Origin: Rickettsiales bacterium
GTDB taxonomy: Bacteria; Pseudomonadota; Alphaproteobacteria; Rickettsiales; SXRF01
Direction: 5' to 3'
Assembly: GCA_005792635.1 (NCBI GenBank)
Contig: SXRF01000100.1
Span: 1 to 33,867, forward strand
Length of the DNA: 33,867 bases
Shown here: piece after piece, positions 7,761-15,477 of the stretch
Layout of the letters: every line of letters starts with the position of its first letter
Numbering within the stretch: position 1 is the first letter of the stretch
Notes under the pieces: model-generated
What the model saw: the letters and a program-made list of their open reading frames with translations, nothing else
Told to the model about the DNA's origin: nothing
Databases searched by the model: none
Translations under genes and position numbers: made by a program

Positions 7761-8500
7761 ACCCAATTATTATAATTCCCGCTCGTCTTGCCTCGTCTCG
7801 TTTGCCGAATAAACCTTTGGCGGATATTGGTGGGTTGCCGATGATTGTGCAGGTGATGAAGCGGGCAGTGGCGGCGAATATTGGGCGGGTGGTGGTGGCT
7901 TGTGACGGCGAGGAAATAGCAAGCGCAGTGCGCTCGGCGGGTGGCGAGGCGGTGCTGACTGACGCTGATTTGCCATCAGGCTCAGACCGCATCCATCAAG
8001 CCATCAGCAAAATAGACCCAGAAAAAAAACACGACATTATCATCAATGTACAGGGCGATATGCCTTGCCTTGACCCACAGATTATTTCCGCCGTTTTGTG
8101 CGTTCTTGAAAACCCAGAGGTGGATATTGCTACCCTTGCAGCGGTGATAACTGATGATGCGGAGAAGCTGGATAGCGCAGTTGTTAAAATCGTAATTACT
8201 TCACCGACAACCGACAACCGACAACTGACAACTGGCAAAGCCCTTTACTTCTCGCGCTCTGCCGTCCCACATAACGCCGAAACCTACTACCACCATATCG
8301 GCATCTATGCTTATCGCCGCGCCGCGCTGGAAAAATTTGTAAGCCTTCCGCCAAGCCCATTGGAAATTTGCGAAAAACTTGAGCAACTCCGCGCCATAGA
8401 GGCAGGAATGCGAATTGCCGTTGCTGTTGTTGACACTGTGCCGCTTGGTGTTGACACTGCGGAAGGGCTAGAAAAAGCACGAAAAATTTATAGCACTTGA
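7757..8500 (+). CDS. kdsB: 3-deoxy-manno-octulosonate cytidylyltransferase (CMP-KDO synthetase)
   Basis: Activates KDO with CTP for lipopolysaccharide inner-core synthesis. The 247-residue product shows [20 protein letters not shown] at the N-terminus (nucleotide binding), [12 protein letters not shown] (metal/CTP site), YFSRSAVPH and [15 protein letters not shown]. Unusual: a loop before YFSRS reads [14 protein letters not shown] and is encoded by four tandem 7-bp repeats (8204-8231). Compared with my memory of E. coli KdsB it seems to be about 9 residues longer there, and it remains in frame. The rest looks intact, so the enzyme is probably active. The start overlaps the rsmA stop by 4 bp. 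Confidence 0.95.
   Translation: MNPIIIIPARLASSRLPNKPLADIGGLPMIVQVMKRAVAANIGRVVVACDGEEIASAVRSAGGEAVLTDADLPSGSDRIHQAISKIDPEKKHDIIINVQGDMPCLDPQIISAVLCVLENPEVDIATLAAVITDDAEKLDSAVVKIVITSPTTDNRQLTTGKALYFSRSAVPHNAETYYHHIGIYAYRRAALEKFVSLPPSPLEICEKLEQLRAIEAGMRIAVAVVDTVPLGVDTAEGLEKARKIYST
8204..8231 (+). repeat. Heptanucleotide tandem array (4 units) inside kdsB
   Basis: Three units CCGACAA and one CTGACAA in perfect register, followed by CTGG. The complement begins CCAG then TTGTCAG and three TTGTCGG, which is the same unit and flank as the array in the uracil-DNA glycosylase gene (30131-30158) in the other orientation. Confidence 0.9.
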
Positions 8501-8595
8501 ATGGGAATAGAGCCACTTTCTTATTGATAAATAAGAAAAAAATATTTTATTGTGAATTCTGCTTGTAAATATGCGTAAAAAATACAAATTTCATA

Positions 8596-8624
8596 TTGAC
8601 TAAACAATACAATATGTCGATATT
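8596..8624 (+). promoter_or_regulatory. Candidate promoter for tRNA-Glu
   Basis: TTGACT (8596-8601), a 17-bp spacer and GATATT (8619-8624), ending 29 bp before the mature tRNA 5' end. The -35 is close to consensus and the -10 is a 4/6 match. It lies in an A+T-rich gap after kdsB. Confidence 0.5.
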
Positions 8625-8653
8625 ACGCTTCCTTTTTGGAGATATTCCAGATT

Positions 8654-8728
8654 GACTCCTTCATCTAACGGTTAGGATACCGCCCTTTCACGGCGGGAAT
8701 ACGGGTTCGAATCCCGTAGGAGTCACCA
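8654..8728 (+). tRNA. tRNA-Glu (anticodon TTC), CCA encoded
   Basis: Complete cloverleaf. The 7-bp acceptor GACTCCT/AGGAGTC is perfect, the anticodon arm is CCGCC-CTTTCAC-GGCGG with TTC at 8687-8689, and the T arm is ACGGG-TTCGAAT-CCCGT. The discriminator is A8725 and CCA (8726-8728) is encoded. Reads GAA/GAG. Confidence 0.97.
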
Positions 8729-8798
8729 ATAAATTCATTCACGCCATTTCCCCATTTTTCAAAATTAACTTGTTCTTAGCTGGTCATGGGCTTAGATT

Positions 8799-10373
8799 AT
8801 GGGCATGACAAACGCCAAACTGATAAAAGAAATAGAAATAAACCCAGAATTTGAGCGGGCTATATCGCTGATGGCGGATAGCGATAAGAGCTTGTTCGTC
8901 ACGGGGAAGGCGGGAACGGGGAAGTCCACCTTGCTGGATCATTTTTGTTCGAATACTGACAAAAAACCAGTAGTTCTTGCGCCCACAGGCGTTGCCGCGC
9001 TGAATGTTAAGGGGCAAACTATCCATAGTTTTTTTAATTTTTATGTGGATGTGACACCAGAAAAAATACAAAAGCGAAAAACCAAGCCAAGAAACGCAAA
9101 GCTTTATAAAAAACTGAGAACTGTTATCATTGATGAAGTGTCTATGGTGCGGGCGGATTTGCTGGATTGTATTGATGTTTTTCTTCGTATGTATGGCCCT
9201 GATATTAAAAAACCATTTGGCGGCGTGCAGATGATTTTTGTCGGCGATTTATACCAATTGCCGCCCGTAGTTGCGGGTGATGAGGGGAAAATTTTTAGCA
9301 CTCATTATGAAACACCATATTTTTTTAGCGCACACGCCATACAGCAATTAAATCTGGAGGTTATCGAGCTAGAAAAAGTCTATCGCCAGAAGGACGAAGA
9401 ATTTGTTGGGTTATTAAACCGCATCCGTAATAATTCTGTTGAAGCAAAAGATATTGAGCATCTTAATAGTCGGTTTGATGATGCGGCGATGATAAAAGAC
9501 GGTGAGTTTTACATTACCCTGACCACCACCAATAAAAAAGCGGATGAGGTAAATGACGAGCATTTACAGGCGTTAAAAGGCAAAATTTATCGCTCGGCGG
9601 CGCATATTTCTGGCGATTTTGGCAAGGAATATTTCCCCACTGCCACCGATTTGCAGTTCAAAATCGGCGCACAAATTATGCTGCTGAATAATGACACTAA
9701 AAAACGCTGGGTTAATGGCAGCATCGGGGTTATTGAAGCGATAAAAAAAGACGAAGACGGCGATGAATATATTAGCGTTCGCCTGAATGAAAGCGACAGA
9801 TTGGTTTGCGTTGAGCCATTTGCTTGGGAGGTTTTCCATTTTTCCTTCGACGGCGAGCAGATTGTTTCCGAGCCAGTCGGCACATTTACGCAATATCCAT
9901 TTCGCCTTGCGTGGGCGATTACCATTCATAAAAGCCAAGGGAAAACCTTTGACCGCGTGATTATCGACATCGGCAAGGGAACATTTGTCTCAGGGCAGAT
10001 GTATGTCGCACTCAGCCGTTGCACGAGTTTTGAGGGTATAATCCTGAAGACTCCCATCAAGGCGAGCAGCATTCGCACCGATTTCCGCATTTTCAAATTC
10101 CTCACCAGCTATCAATATAACAAAGCCGCCAAGGAATTATCGCATGATGATAAGGTTGCGCTTATTGAAAAGGCTATCCATGAAAAATTCAATCTGAATA
10201 TGACCTATCTCAAAGCCAATGACACAAAATCCACCCGCGTTATAAAACCGCTAACCGTGGGGACGGAGGATTATCAAGGGAAAAAATTCCCCGGGATGAA
10301 GGCGTTCTGCACCAACAGAAAAGAAGAGCGCATGTTTCATGTTGGTAGGATTTTGAAGCTAGAACGCGCTTAG
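8799..10373 (+). CDS. PIF1-family ATP-dependent DNA helicase with C-terminal WYL-like domain
   Basis: Superfamily 1B helicase. The 524-residue product has Walker A GKAGTGKST (36-44), APTGVAALN, Walker B IIDEVSMV (110-117), FVGDLYQLPPV (about 146-156), and near the end of the motor WAITIHKSQGKTFDRV and YVALSRCTSFEGI, the order typical of PIF1/RecD2 proteins. The last ~75 residues (IHEKFNLNMTYL, RVIKPLT, MKAFCTNRKEERMFHVGRI) resemble a WYL domain, a module reported as an ssDNA-binding accessory in some bacterial PIF1 helicases. Likely role: unwinding of structured DNA or forks during repair or replication. An alternative ATG lies 2 codons downstream. Its 3' end overlaps convergent tsaD by 15 bp. 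Confidence 0.88.
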   Translation: MGMTNAKLIKEIEINPEFERAISLMADSDKSLFVTGKAGTGKSTLLDHFCSNTDKKPVVLAPTGVAALNVKGQTIHSFFNFYVDVTPEKIQKRKTKPRNAKLYKKLRTVIIDEVSMVRADLLDCIDVFLRMYGPDIKKPFGGVQMIFVGDLYQLPPVVAGDEGKIFSTHYETPYFFSAHAIQQLNLEVIELEKVYRQKDEEFVGLLNRIRNNSVEAKDIEHLNSRFDDAAMIKDGEFYITLTTTNKKADEVNDEHLQALKGKIYRSAAHISGDFGKEYFPTATDLQFKIGAQIMLLNNDTKKRWVNGSIGVIEAIKKDEDGDEYISVRLNESDRLVCVEPFAWEVFHFSFDGEQIVSEPVGTFTQYPFRLAWAITIHKSQGKTFDRVIIDIGKGTFVSGQMYVALSRCTSFEGIILKTPIKASSIRTDFRIFKFLTSYQYNKAAKELSHDDKVALIEKAIHEKFNLNMTYLKANDTKSTRVIKPLTVGTEDYQGKKFPGMKAFCTNRKEERMFHVGRILKLERA

Positions 10374-11387
10374 CGGCCAGCGAGCGCGTGGCTCAAAATC
10401 TAGACTATCGCTTAGCCCAAGGCGGAAGCGTTCCAACCCTGCCCACGCTATCATCGCCGCGTTATCTGTGCAGAGTTTTATCGGCGGGGCAATGAGCGAC
10501 AAGCCATTTTCCGCGAGTAAGCTTTGCAATTGCCCGCGAATATATTGATTTGCCGCCACACCGCCCGCCAGCACAAAATCCTTGCCATCTTGGTGTTGTT
10601 CTTTGAATTTTTTGATGGCGAATTGACTGCGTTCAAGCAGGCTCTTAGTCGCGGTATATTGAAAAGAAGCACAGATGTCGGCAGTTTTTTGCGCGTCGAT
10701 TGCGCCTAGTTTCTCTATCTGCAAGCGCACGGCGGTTTTTAGCCCTGAGAAGGACAAATCGCAACCATCGCGTCCGTGCAAGGGCAGGGGGAGTTTATAG
10801 GCATTAGGATCGCCATTTTTTGCCGCAGCCTCCACCGCCGCACCACCGGGATAGCCAAGCCCGAGCATCTTTGCGGTTTTATCGTAAGCCTCGCCGAGTG
10901 CGTCATCAATTGTTCCGCCAAGCTTTTGATATTTGCCAACACCACTCACAATTAAAAACTGGCAATGTCCACCAGAAACCAACAATAATAAATAGGGAAA
11001 CGGAACGCTATCGGTAAGGCGGACTGTGAGCGCGTGTCCCTCGAGATGGTTCACGGCGATAAAAGGCTTCTTCGCCACGCTGGCAATGGCTTTTGCCGTC
11101 ATAACGCCAACAATCACACCTCCGATTAACCCTGGTCCCGCCGTTGCCGCCACCGCGTCAATCTCGGAAAGAGAAACCCCCGCCTCCGTAATTGCGCGGT
11201 TTATAACATTTTCGATATGCTCCATATGGGCGCGGGCGGCGATTTCAGGCACAACCCCGCCATACGCCTCATGCTCGAGCTGCGACCACACGATATTGGA
11301 AAGAATGCGCTTACCGCAATCAGCATCATCGCTGACCACCGCCGCCGCCGTTTCATCACAACTAGATTCTATACCGAGGACTAACAT
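10359..11387 (-). CDS. tsaD: tRNA N6-adenosine threonylcarbamoyltransferase
   Basis: Catalytic subunit that, with TsaB and TsaE, transfers the threonylcarbamoyl group to A37 of ANN-reading tRNAs (t6A). The 342-residue product begins MLVLGIESSCDETAAAVV, has the iron-binding histidines in NHLEGH (H114, H118), LLVSGGHCQ, the ATP-site VAANQYIRGQL, and the final CTDNAAMIAWAG with a metal-ligand Asp. Length is normal. It overlaps the convergent helicase gene tail-to-tail by 15 bp. The 217-bp region upstream separates it from csbD and holds a stress-island motif. Confidence 0.97.
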   Translation of the reverse strand: MLVLGIESSCDETAAAVVSDDADCGKRILSNIVWSQLEHEAYGGVVPEIAARAHMEHIENVINRAITEAGVSLSEIDAVAATAGPGLIGGVIVGVMTAKAIASVAKKPFIAVNHLEGHALTVRLTDSVPFPYLLLLVSGGHCQFLIVSGVGKYQKLGGTIDDALGEAYDKTAKMLGLGYPGGAAVEAAAKNGDPNAYKLPLPLHGRDGCDLSFSGLKTAVRLQIEKLGAIDAQKTADICASFQYTATKSLLERSQFAIKKFKEQHQDGKDFVLAGGVAANQYIRGQLQSLLAENGLSLIAPPIKLCTDNAAMIAWAGLERFRLGLSDSLDFEPRARWPLSAF

Positions 11388-11478
11388 TTTATTTTTTCAT
11401 TTTTGGAAAACAAACAGAAACCAGCACCACATGCCAACTTTACGCCGAAAAGTCAACCGACAAGAACATGCTGTCATT

Positions 11479-11497
11479 TTTACATCCCTCCTTACGC
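11479..11497 (+). promoter_or_regulatory. Stress-island direct repeat 1 (before csbD)
   Basis: TTAC, 7 bp, CTTACGC: tandem half-sites 12 bp apart, ending 107 bp before the csbD ATG. Same motif as 14041, 14316, 15730 and 20162 but with one extra base of spacing, so the weakest-spaced member. Confidence 0.55.
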
Positions 11498-11554
11498 CAT
11501 CCTTATATAAGCACTGATAGCTCGCATAGCATCCTTAGCTTGCTCCTGCCATTC

Positions 11555-11571
11555 ATTGCAAGCGTTGCAAT
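11555..11571. promoter_or_regulatory. 17-bp perfect inverted repeat before csbD
   Basis: ATTGCAA GCG TTGCAAT, a perfect 7-bp inverted repeat with a 3-bp centre, 33 bp before the csbD start. It looks like an operator for a dimeric regulator; I cannot name which. A TTGACA follows directly at 11571-11576, but no good -10 lies at the right distance. Confidence 0.4.
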
Positions 11572-11604
11572 TGACAACGATAACCAACTTTTAGGAGAAT
11601 TTTT

Positions 11605-11838
11605 ATGAATAAAGAACAAGTTCAAGGCAAAGCTGAACAGCTAAAAGGCAAGCTTAAAGAAGCTTTCGGCAAGCTTGGTAACGATGATTTGAGGCTCATC
11701 GCTGAAGGAAAACGCGACCAATTCGTTGGTAGAGTGGTTGAGCTTCAAGGCATTGCTAAAGAAGATGCTGAAAAGAAAATCAAAGCAATTGAAGATGCTT
11801 GCACTTCTGAGTGTTCAACTTCGACCAAAGTTGCATAA
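11605..11838 (+). CDS. CsbD family stress protein
   Basis: Small (77 residues), very hydrophilic, Lys/Glu-rich helical protein. MNKEQVQGKAEQLKGKLKEA matches the CsbD-like family, whose members are induced by general or osmotic stress; the biochemical role is unknown. The final CTSECSTSTKVA with two cysteines is not part of the usual family core. ATG follows TTTTAGGAGAATTTTT, a strong ribosome-binding site. First gene of the stress island; a 51-residue ORF follows 27 bp on and a terminator closes the pair. Confidence 0.9.
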   Translation: MNKEQVQGKAEQLKGKLKEAFGKLGNDDLRLIAEGKRDQFVGRVVELQGIAKEDAEKKIKAIEDACTSECSTSTKVA

Positions 11839-11865
11839 TTAAACCACAAAAATAGGAGATATATT

Positions 11866-12021
11866 ATGCCTGACAATAAAACAAACGCTAATCAGAATAA
11901 CCAACAGCAAAAACCAAATCAACCAGCAAAACCAATTATTGCTGGTGATAAATCTGGTTCTGCGAAAAACATGAATCCAAATGCTAAACCTATGGATACT
12001 AAAAAAACTCACAAGGCTTAG
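11866..12021 (+). CDS. Small Asn/Gln/Lys-rich hydrophilic protein (51 aa)
   Basis: Too short for the ORF track. ATG 11866 follows AATAGGAGATATATT, a strong ribosome-binding site, and the frame ends at TAG 12021. The product begins MPDNKTNANQNNQQQKPNQP, ends THKA, and is almost free of hydrophobic residues, so probably disordered. No family recognised. Position 27 bp after csbD and before a strong terminator supports it as the second gene of a csbD operon. Confidence 0.65.
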   Translation: MPDNKTNANQNNQQQKPNQPAKPIIAGDKSGSAKNMNPNAKPMDTKKTHKA

Positions 12022-12040
12022 TGGTTTTAACTGCTAATTG

Positions 12041-12071
12041 AGAACTGGGCTTTATGCCCAGTTCTTTTTTT
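12041..12071 (+). terminator. Rho-independent terminator after csbD operon
   Basis: Perfect 10-bp stem AGAACTGGGC/GCCCAGTTCT with a 5-nt loop (TTTAT), then a run of seven T from the stem end. Lies 19 bp after the 51-aa ORF and just before the LpxR-like gene. Confidence 0.93.
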
Positions 12072-12087
12072 ATGGAATGACAGTTTT

Positions 12088-13080
12088 ATGAAAATAAAAA
12101 TCGTTTTTTTGTGGTGCTTTATTCTTTCGTCTTTTCCTGCATTTGCCAGCGAAGAGCGCGTAGAAGAAGACGATAAAGGCATTTTTGGCGTGGTGATTGA
12201 AAATGATAGTTTTGCGGGAACTGACCGTGATTATACCAATGGCATTCGCTTTTCGTGGATGTCATCGGAAGAAAAAATGCCAAGCTGGGTGCGAGCTGTG
12301 GCTGGAGTATTGCCGCTGGCGAGCGATGGTAAAAAACGCATCAGCATCGCAGCAGGGCAGAATATGTTTGCGCCACAAGACCTTTCGCGCAGAGATTTAG
12401 TAGCAGGAGATCATCCTTATGGTGGTTGGCTTTATGGCTCGGTGGGTATGGTGTCGGATACGGGAAAAACTTTGGATAATGTGATGCTGACGCTTGGGCA
12501 TACTGGGTCGCTTTCTTTTGCCGAACCAACGCAGAAATTTGTGCATCATGTGACAGGCAGCCCGCAGCCGATGGGGTGGGATAATCAGATAAAAAACGAG
12601 GCGGGAATAATACTGACTTATGAGCGCAAATGGCGCGGAATGTATGAGTTTTCGCCATTTGGCATGGGCGCGGATATAACCCCGCATGTTGGCGTTAATC
12701 TGGGCAATATCAACACGGATGCTAGCGTGGGAGCGACATTTCGCCTTGGCTATGACCTGCCCGCGGATTATGGCGCACCGCGCATCCGCCCCAGCCTTGC
12801 AGGTTCGGATTTTTTTATCCCCACGAAAAATCTCGGCGGATATTTATTCACAACCATTGAGGAAAGAGCCGTTGCTAGAAATATATTTTTAGACGGTAAT
12901 ACATTCCAAGATAGTGCGCATGTGCATAAAGAAAATTTGGTTAGTAGTTTGCAAGTTGGCGCGGCGATGACTTACGGCGCAGCTCGGCTTTCCTATACCC
13001 AAGTTTTTATGAGCAAAGAATATAAAACCCAACAACACTCCGCAGAATTCGGCGTTCTTACGCTGTCATATCGGTTTTAG
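12088..13080 (+). CDS. LpxR-like lipid A deacylase (DUF2219 family)
   Basis: Outer-membrane beta-barrel enzyme family that removes the 3'-acyloxyacyl group of lipid A. The 330-residue precursor has a signal peptide (MKIKIVFLWCFILSSFPAFA, cleavage after about residue 20). The mature protein begins the family core FGVVIENDSFAGTDRDYTNGI (conserved Asn-Asp), followed by DHPYGGWLYG, the conserved His in LGHTGSLS, and WDNQIKNE. It ends in a beta-strand with terminal Phe (LTLSYRF), the usual barrel-assembly signal. It sits 17 bp after the csbD terminator, so it may use its own promoter, which I did not find. Its place among stress genes suggests envelope remodelling, an inference. Confidence 0.88.
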   Translation: MKIKIVFLWCFILSSFPAFASEERVEEDDKGIFGVVIENDSFAGTDRDYTNGIRFSWMSSEEKMPSWVRAVAGVLPLASDGKKRISIAAGQNMFAPQDLSRRDLVAGDHPYGGWLYGSVGMVSDTGKTLDNVMLTLGHTGSLSFAEPTQKFVHHVTGSPQPMGWDNQIKNEAGIILTYERKWRGMYEFSPFGMGADITPHVGVNLGNINTDASVGATFRLGYDLPADYGAPRIRPSLAGSDFFIPTKNLGGYLFTTIEERAVARNIFLDGNTFQDSAHVHKENLVSSLQVGAAMTYGAARLSYTQVFMSKEYKTQQHSAEFGVLTLSYRF

Positions 13081-13115
13081 AGATAATGTTGAATTTATTT
13101 GGCAATAGGGAAACC

Positions 13116-13979
13116 TTAGCCTGCTATCTGATTCTCGAAAGTTTCCCTTTGAGAGCAATAAGCATAGCGTTCCTTTTGAGCAAACGACAATTTATTAATA
13201 ATCTGAACATAACTTTTAGAGGCTATAGTTTTATCATAGTGTATTTCAGGAGCTCCGATTTTTGACTTATCTTTTTTTGGCACAAATGAAACACAATGCC
13301 TGTTTGAAACGGGGAAGTGCTTTTTTACATTCATTCTGCCCCAGTCAATATTGTCATATTTGTAGTGTGTATCCGATGAGAGTATTTCAAGGCAACAAAA
13401 CATATCATTAAAAATAAATGGTGGTGAGCCTTCTTCAGATGTAATTAAGCATAAGTCAAAATTATCGGTTAAAGCTTTGAGTCTATGAAGAAAACTACCT
13501 TCTAAGGTGAGAGCGTAAGCCAAACCTTTACTTTCATTGCAAGCATCTACAAGCATTTTTGCATTTGGATCTACTTCTAGCATTTTGAATAACACCTGCT
13601 CCCTCTTCACGACCTTTTCTGCTACATTAGTATGTCTTGGAGTTCGTATAAAGAGGAACACAATAAATTTTATAAGTTCTTGTATTTCTGCTTGAGTGAT
13701 ATCTGAAAATCCTGTCGCATTTATTTTTTTTAATAAAGGTGCGTTATGACTTTCAATTTCTGAGAATTTTTCTTCGATCGTGTAGTTTTTATTTTGTCCT
13801 TTAATAACAGTATAAATATTCGTTTGTTTTGCCACTGAATCTACATTTCTTGGATTACTGATTTTATTTTTTCTAGCATCAAACATAAAAATGTTATCGC
13901 TCTCATTCACAAATCCGTTGAGAAACATTCGAGGCAAAATATGTTGGTCTTTAGTTTTATTCTTTTGGATATTATTCAT
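13116..13979 (-). CDS. DUF4238 domain-containing protein
   Basis: The 287-residue product matches the DUF4238 pattern: KDQHILPRMFLNGFVNESDNIFMFDARKNKI near the N-terminus (family form 'QHyvPq.yLr.Fs') and a later stretch with conserved Phe/Asn. Function is unknown; members are often found in mobile or defence-rich DNA. It has no signal peptide. Its base composition is visibly more A+T-rich than the housekeeping genes, it is transcribed against the flanking island genes, and it converges on lpxR with 35 bp between them, all consistent with later acquisition. Confidence 0.75.
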   Translation of the reverse strand: MNNIQKNKTKDQHILPRMFLNGFVNESDNIFMFDARKNKISNPRNVDSVAKQTNIYTVIKGQNKNYTIEEKFSEIESHNAPLLKKINATGFSDITQAEIQELIKFIVFLFIRTPRHTNVAEKVVKREQVLFKMLEVDPNAKMLVDACNESKGLAYALTLEGSFLHRLKALTDNFDLCLITSEEGSPPFIFNDMFCCLEILSSDTHYKYDNIDWGRMNVKKHFPVSNRHCVSFVPKKDKSKIGAPEIHYDKTIASKSYVQIINKLSFAQKERYAYCSQRETFENQIAG

Positions 13980-14040
13980 AATAAAAAATGTTAATAAAAT
14001 ATTTGTTTTCCGTCAATCATCAATAGGCATAGGTAAATTC

Positions 14041-14057
14041 TTACCCTCCCCTTACAC
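14041..14057 (+). promoter_or_regulatory. Stress-island direct repeat 2
   Basis: TTAC CCTCCC CTTACAC: half-sites exactly 11 bp apart, ending 82 bp before ATG 14140, in the divergent region with the DUF4238 gene. Confidence 0.65.
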
Positions 14058-14139
14058 ATACTTCATTTTCTCATGCTGCATTTTTATTTTGTCGGTGCTT
14101 TGCTCTTGGATAGTAGCAAACCAAACAAGGAGAAATAAA

Positions 14140-14301
14140 ATGTATTCACAACCAAATATCGGTCAGCCAGAGCATAGCAAAAGCACACCTATGATTGACA
14201 CTGATTTTGATGCTTTTGAGATGAACAGCGATTTTGGCGATAATCTGCGCGAAGCCGACGCAGCGACATTTTACCATGATGCTCGAGAGTTTGAGGAATA
14301 G
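14140..14301 (+). CDS. Small acidic protein (53 aa), unknown
   Basis: The track shows a 136-residue ORF from 13891, but most of that runs antisense through the DUF4238 gene. The real start is probably ATG 14140, which follows AAACAAGGAGAAATAAA, a strong ribosome-binding site. The 53-residue product (MYSQPNIGQPEHSKSTPMID and so on, ending DAREFEE) is acidic and hydrophilic with no signal or membrane segment. No family recognised. Its own direct-repeat site upstream ties it to the island regulon. Confidence 0.65.
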   Translation: MYSQPNIGQPEHSKSTPMIDTDFDAFEMNSDFGDNLREADAATFYHDAREFEE

Positions 14302-14315
14302 GTTCTGCCCATAAA

Positions 14316-14333
14316 CTTATAGCTTCCTTACGC
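14316..14333 (+). promoter_or_regulatory. Stress-island direct repeat 3
   Basis: CTTAT AGCTTC CTTACGC: half-sites 11 bp apart, with the first degenerate in its last base, ending 88 bp before ATG 14422. Confidence 0.6.
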
Positions 14334-14421
14334 GGACGGGAAACCTCCGTATAGAAAAAAAATGCCGTAGCCAATAGTTATAACTCGTTAAAGTTCACCT
14401 CATACATTGAAAGAAAATTAT

Positions 14422-14688
14422 ATGGAAACACAAAACTCACAAAATTCATCTGGCAAATTTTTAGTAACTGCGGCTTTGGTAATGGTTATTGGGATTGTCG
14501 GCTATTATATTTTAACCGCGCCCGACAAACGAAATGCAGGTGAAAAACTTAGCGACGCAATAAATGAACTTCCAAATGGCGTTGATAAAGCATCGCGCCA
14601 ATTAGAAAACCGCACGCCCGCCGACAAGTTAAATGATGCGGCAAAAGACGCTGGTGATGATTTGAAAAAAGCCACTAATCAACAATAA
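14422..14688 (+). CDS. Small single-pass membrane protein (88 aa), unknown
   Basis: The track starts at TTG 14407; ATG 14422 (METQNSQ) is the more natural start, though the upstream GAAAGAAAA is a weak ribosome-binding site. One membrane segment lies at residues 12-31 (KFLVTAALVMVIGIVGYYIL), followed by a charged, helix-forming tail with repeated 'DKxxDAxxxxxx' spacing, similar in style to YtxH- or apolipoprotein-like stress proteins. Probably inner-membrane anchored with a soluble tail. It is 25 bp before the SYLF gene, likely the same transcript. Confidence 0.75.
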   Translation: METQNSQNSSGKFLVTAALVMVIGIVGYYILTAPDKRNAGEKLSDAINELPNGVDKASRQLENRTPADKLNDAAKDAGDDLKKATNQQ

Positions 14689-14713
14689 TTTTAACCAATA
14701 AATGGAGATAATC

Positions 14714-15274
14714 ATGAGAAGCATAAAAACAATAAAATCTATTATTGCAGCCGTTGTTATAGGTGTTTTAACCCTTTCGTCGGGTGGGGCAATCGCCGCA
14801 ACTGCGGAGGATTTGAACACAGATTCAGCGCAGGCTCTACAAATTCTAACTGAAAAAAACCCGCTGGCGTCTGATATTGCCAAAAAAGCGAAAGCGGTTT
14901 TGGTTTTTCCTAACATCGTGAAGGCTGGGCTAGTATTTGGCGGAGCGTATGGCGAGGGTGTGCTTAAAAAAGGCGGCACGATTGCTGGATATTACAACTC
15001 CATAACCGCGTCATTTGGCTGGCAAGCTGGCGCACAATCATATGGGTATGCGGTGTTTTTGATGAATGATAAAGCAATTAAATATGTGCAAGAAACTCAT
15101 GGCTGGGAAATTGGTGTTGGGCCGACTGTGGTTTTGGTGAATGAAGGCGTTGCAAAAAATCTTTCATCCTCAACCTTAAAAGATGATGCTTATGCCTTTA
15201 TTTTTGACCAACAAGGCTTAATGGCTTCTTTGAGCATTGAAGGCACAAAAATTTCGCGGATTAAAACTCCATAA
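14714..15274 (+). CDS. Exported lipid-binding SYLF domain protein (Ysc84-like)
   Basis: The 186-residue product has an N-terminal signal peptide ending near GGAIAA (about residue 28), followed by a full SYLF domain: AKAVLVFPNIVKAGLVFGGAYGEGVL, TASFGWQAGAQSYGYAVFLMN, and DAYAFIFDQQGLMASLSIEGTKI. SYLF proteins bind phosphoinositides in eukaryotes; bacterial exported members have no settled role and are linked with the envelope. I use ATG 14714 because GGAGA lies 5 bp before it; the track's ATG 14702 overlaps that ribosome-binding site. A palindromic repeat and a terminator follow. Confidence 0.88.
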   Translation: MRSIKTIKSIIAAVVIGVLTLSSGGAIAATAEDLNTDSAQALQILTEKNPLASDIAKKAKAVLVFPNIVKAGLVFGGAYGEGVLKKGGTIAGYYNSITASFGWQAGAQSYGYAVFLMNDKAIKYVQETHGWEIGVGPTVVLVNEGVAKNLSSSTLKDDAYAFIFDQQGLMASLSIEGTKISRIKTP

Positions 15275-15280
15275 AATAGC

Positions 15281-15385
15281 TTGTCATCCCCGCCCAACCT
15301 TGTTTGAAAGAATTGGCGGGGATCTAGAGCTTGACGCACTGACTAAAAATATGTCCTTAGATACCCGCCTGCGCGGGTATGACAA
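15281..15385. repeat. Palindromic dispersed repeat, TTGTCAT...ATGACAA family
   Basis: A 105-bp element made of two hairpins. The left arm pairs CCCCGCC with GGCGGGG and the right arm is ACCCGCCTGCGCGGGT. It is bounded by TTGTCAT (15281-15287) and ATGACAA (15379-15385). Same family as 24099-24187. Confidence 0.78.
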
Positions 15386-15404
15386 CCGAGAGGCTCTGTA
15401 TTAC

Positions 15405-15441
15405 AAAATGCGCTATTCCTAAAAGTTTAGCGCATTTTTTT
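15405..15441 (+). terminator. Rho-independent terminator
   Basis: An 11-bp perfect stem AAAATGCGCTA/TAGCGCATTTT with a 12-nt loop and a T-run to 15441. It ends the 14422/SYLF transcript beyond the palindromic repeat. Confidence 0.85.
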
Positions 15442-15477
15442 ATCGCTATTTAACACATATAAGCGCAAGAATTAGCA

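Noticed and set aside
8204-8231. CRISPR array for the short tandem repeats
   Set aside because: Units are 7 bp and contiguous with no spacers; simple tandem repeats.
8517-8538. TTTCTTATT/AATAAGAAA hairpin after kdsB as terminator
   Set aside because: All A/T except one pair and followed by A, not T, on the coding strand; not a convincing terminator for kdsB.
13891-14301. 136-aa ORF covering the DUF4238 start and the small acidic gene
   Set aside because: Only the part from ATG 14140 has a ribosome-binding site and lies outside the DUF4238 gene; the rest is shadow.
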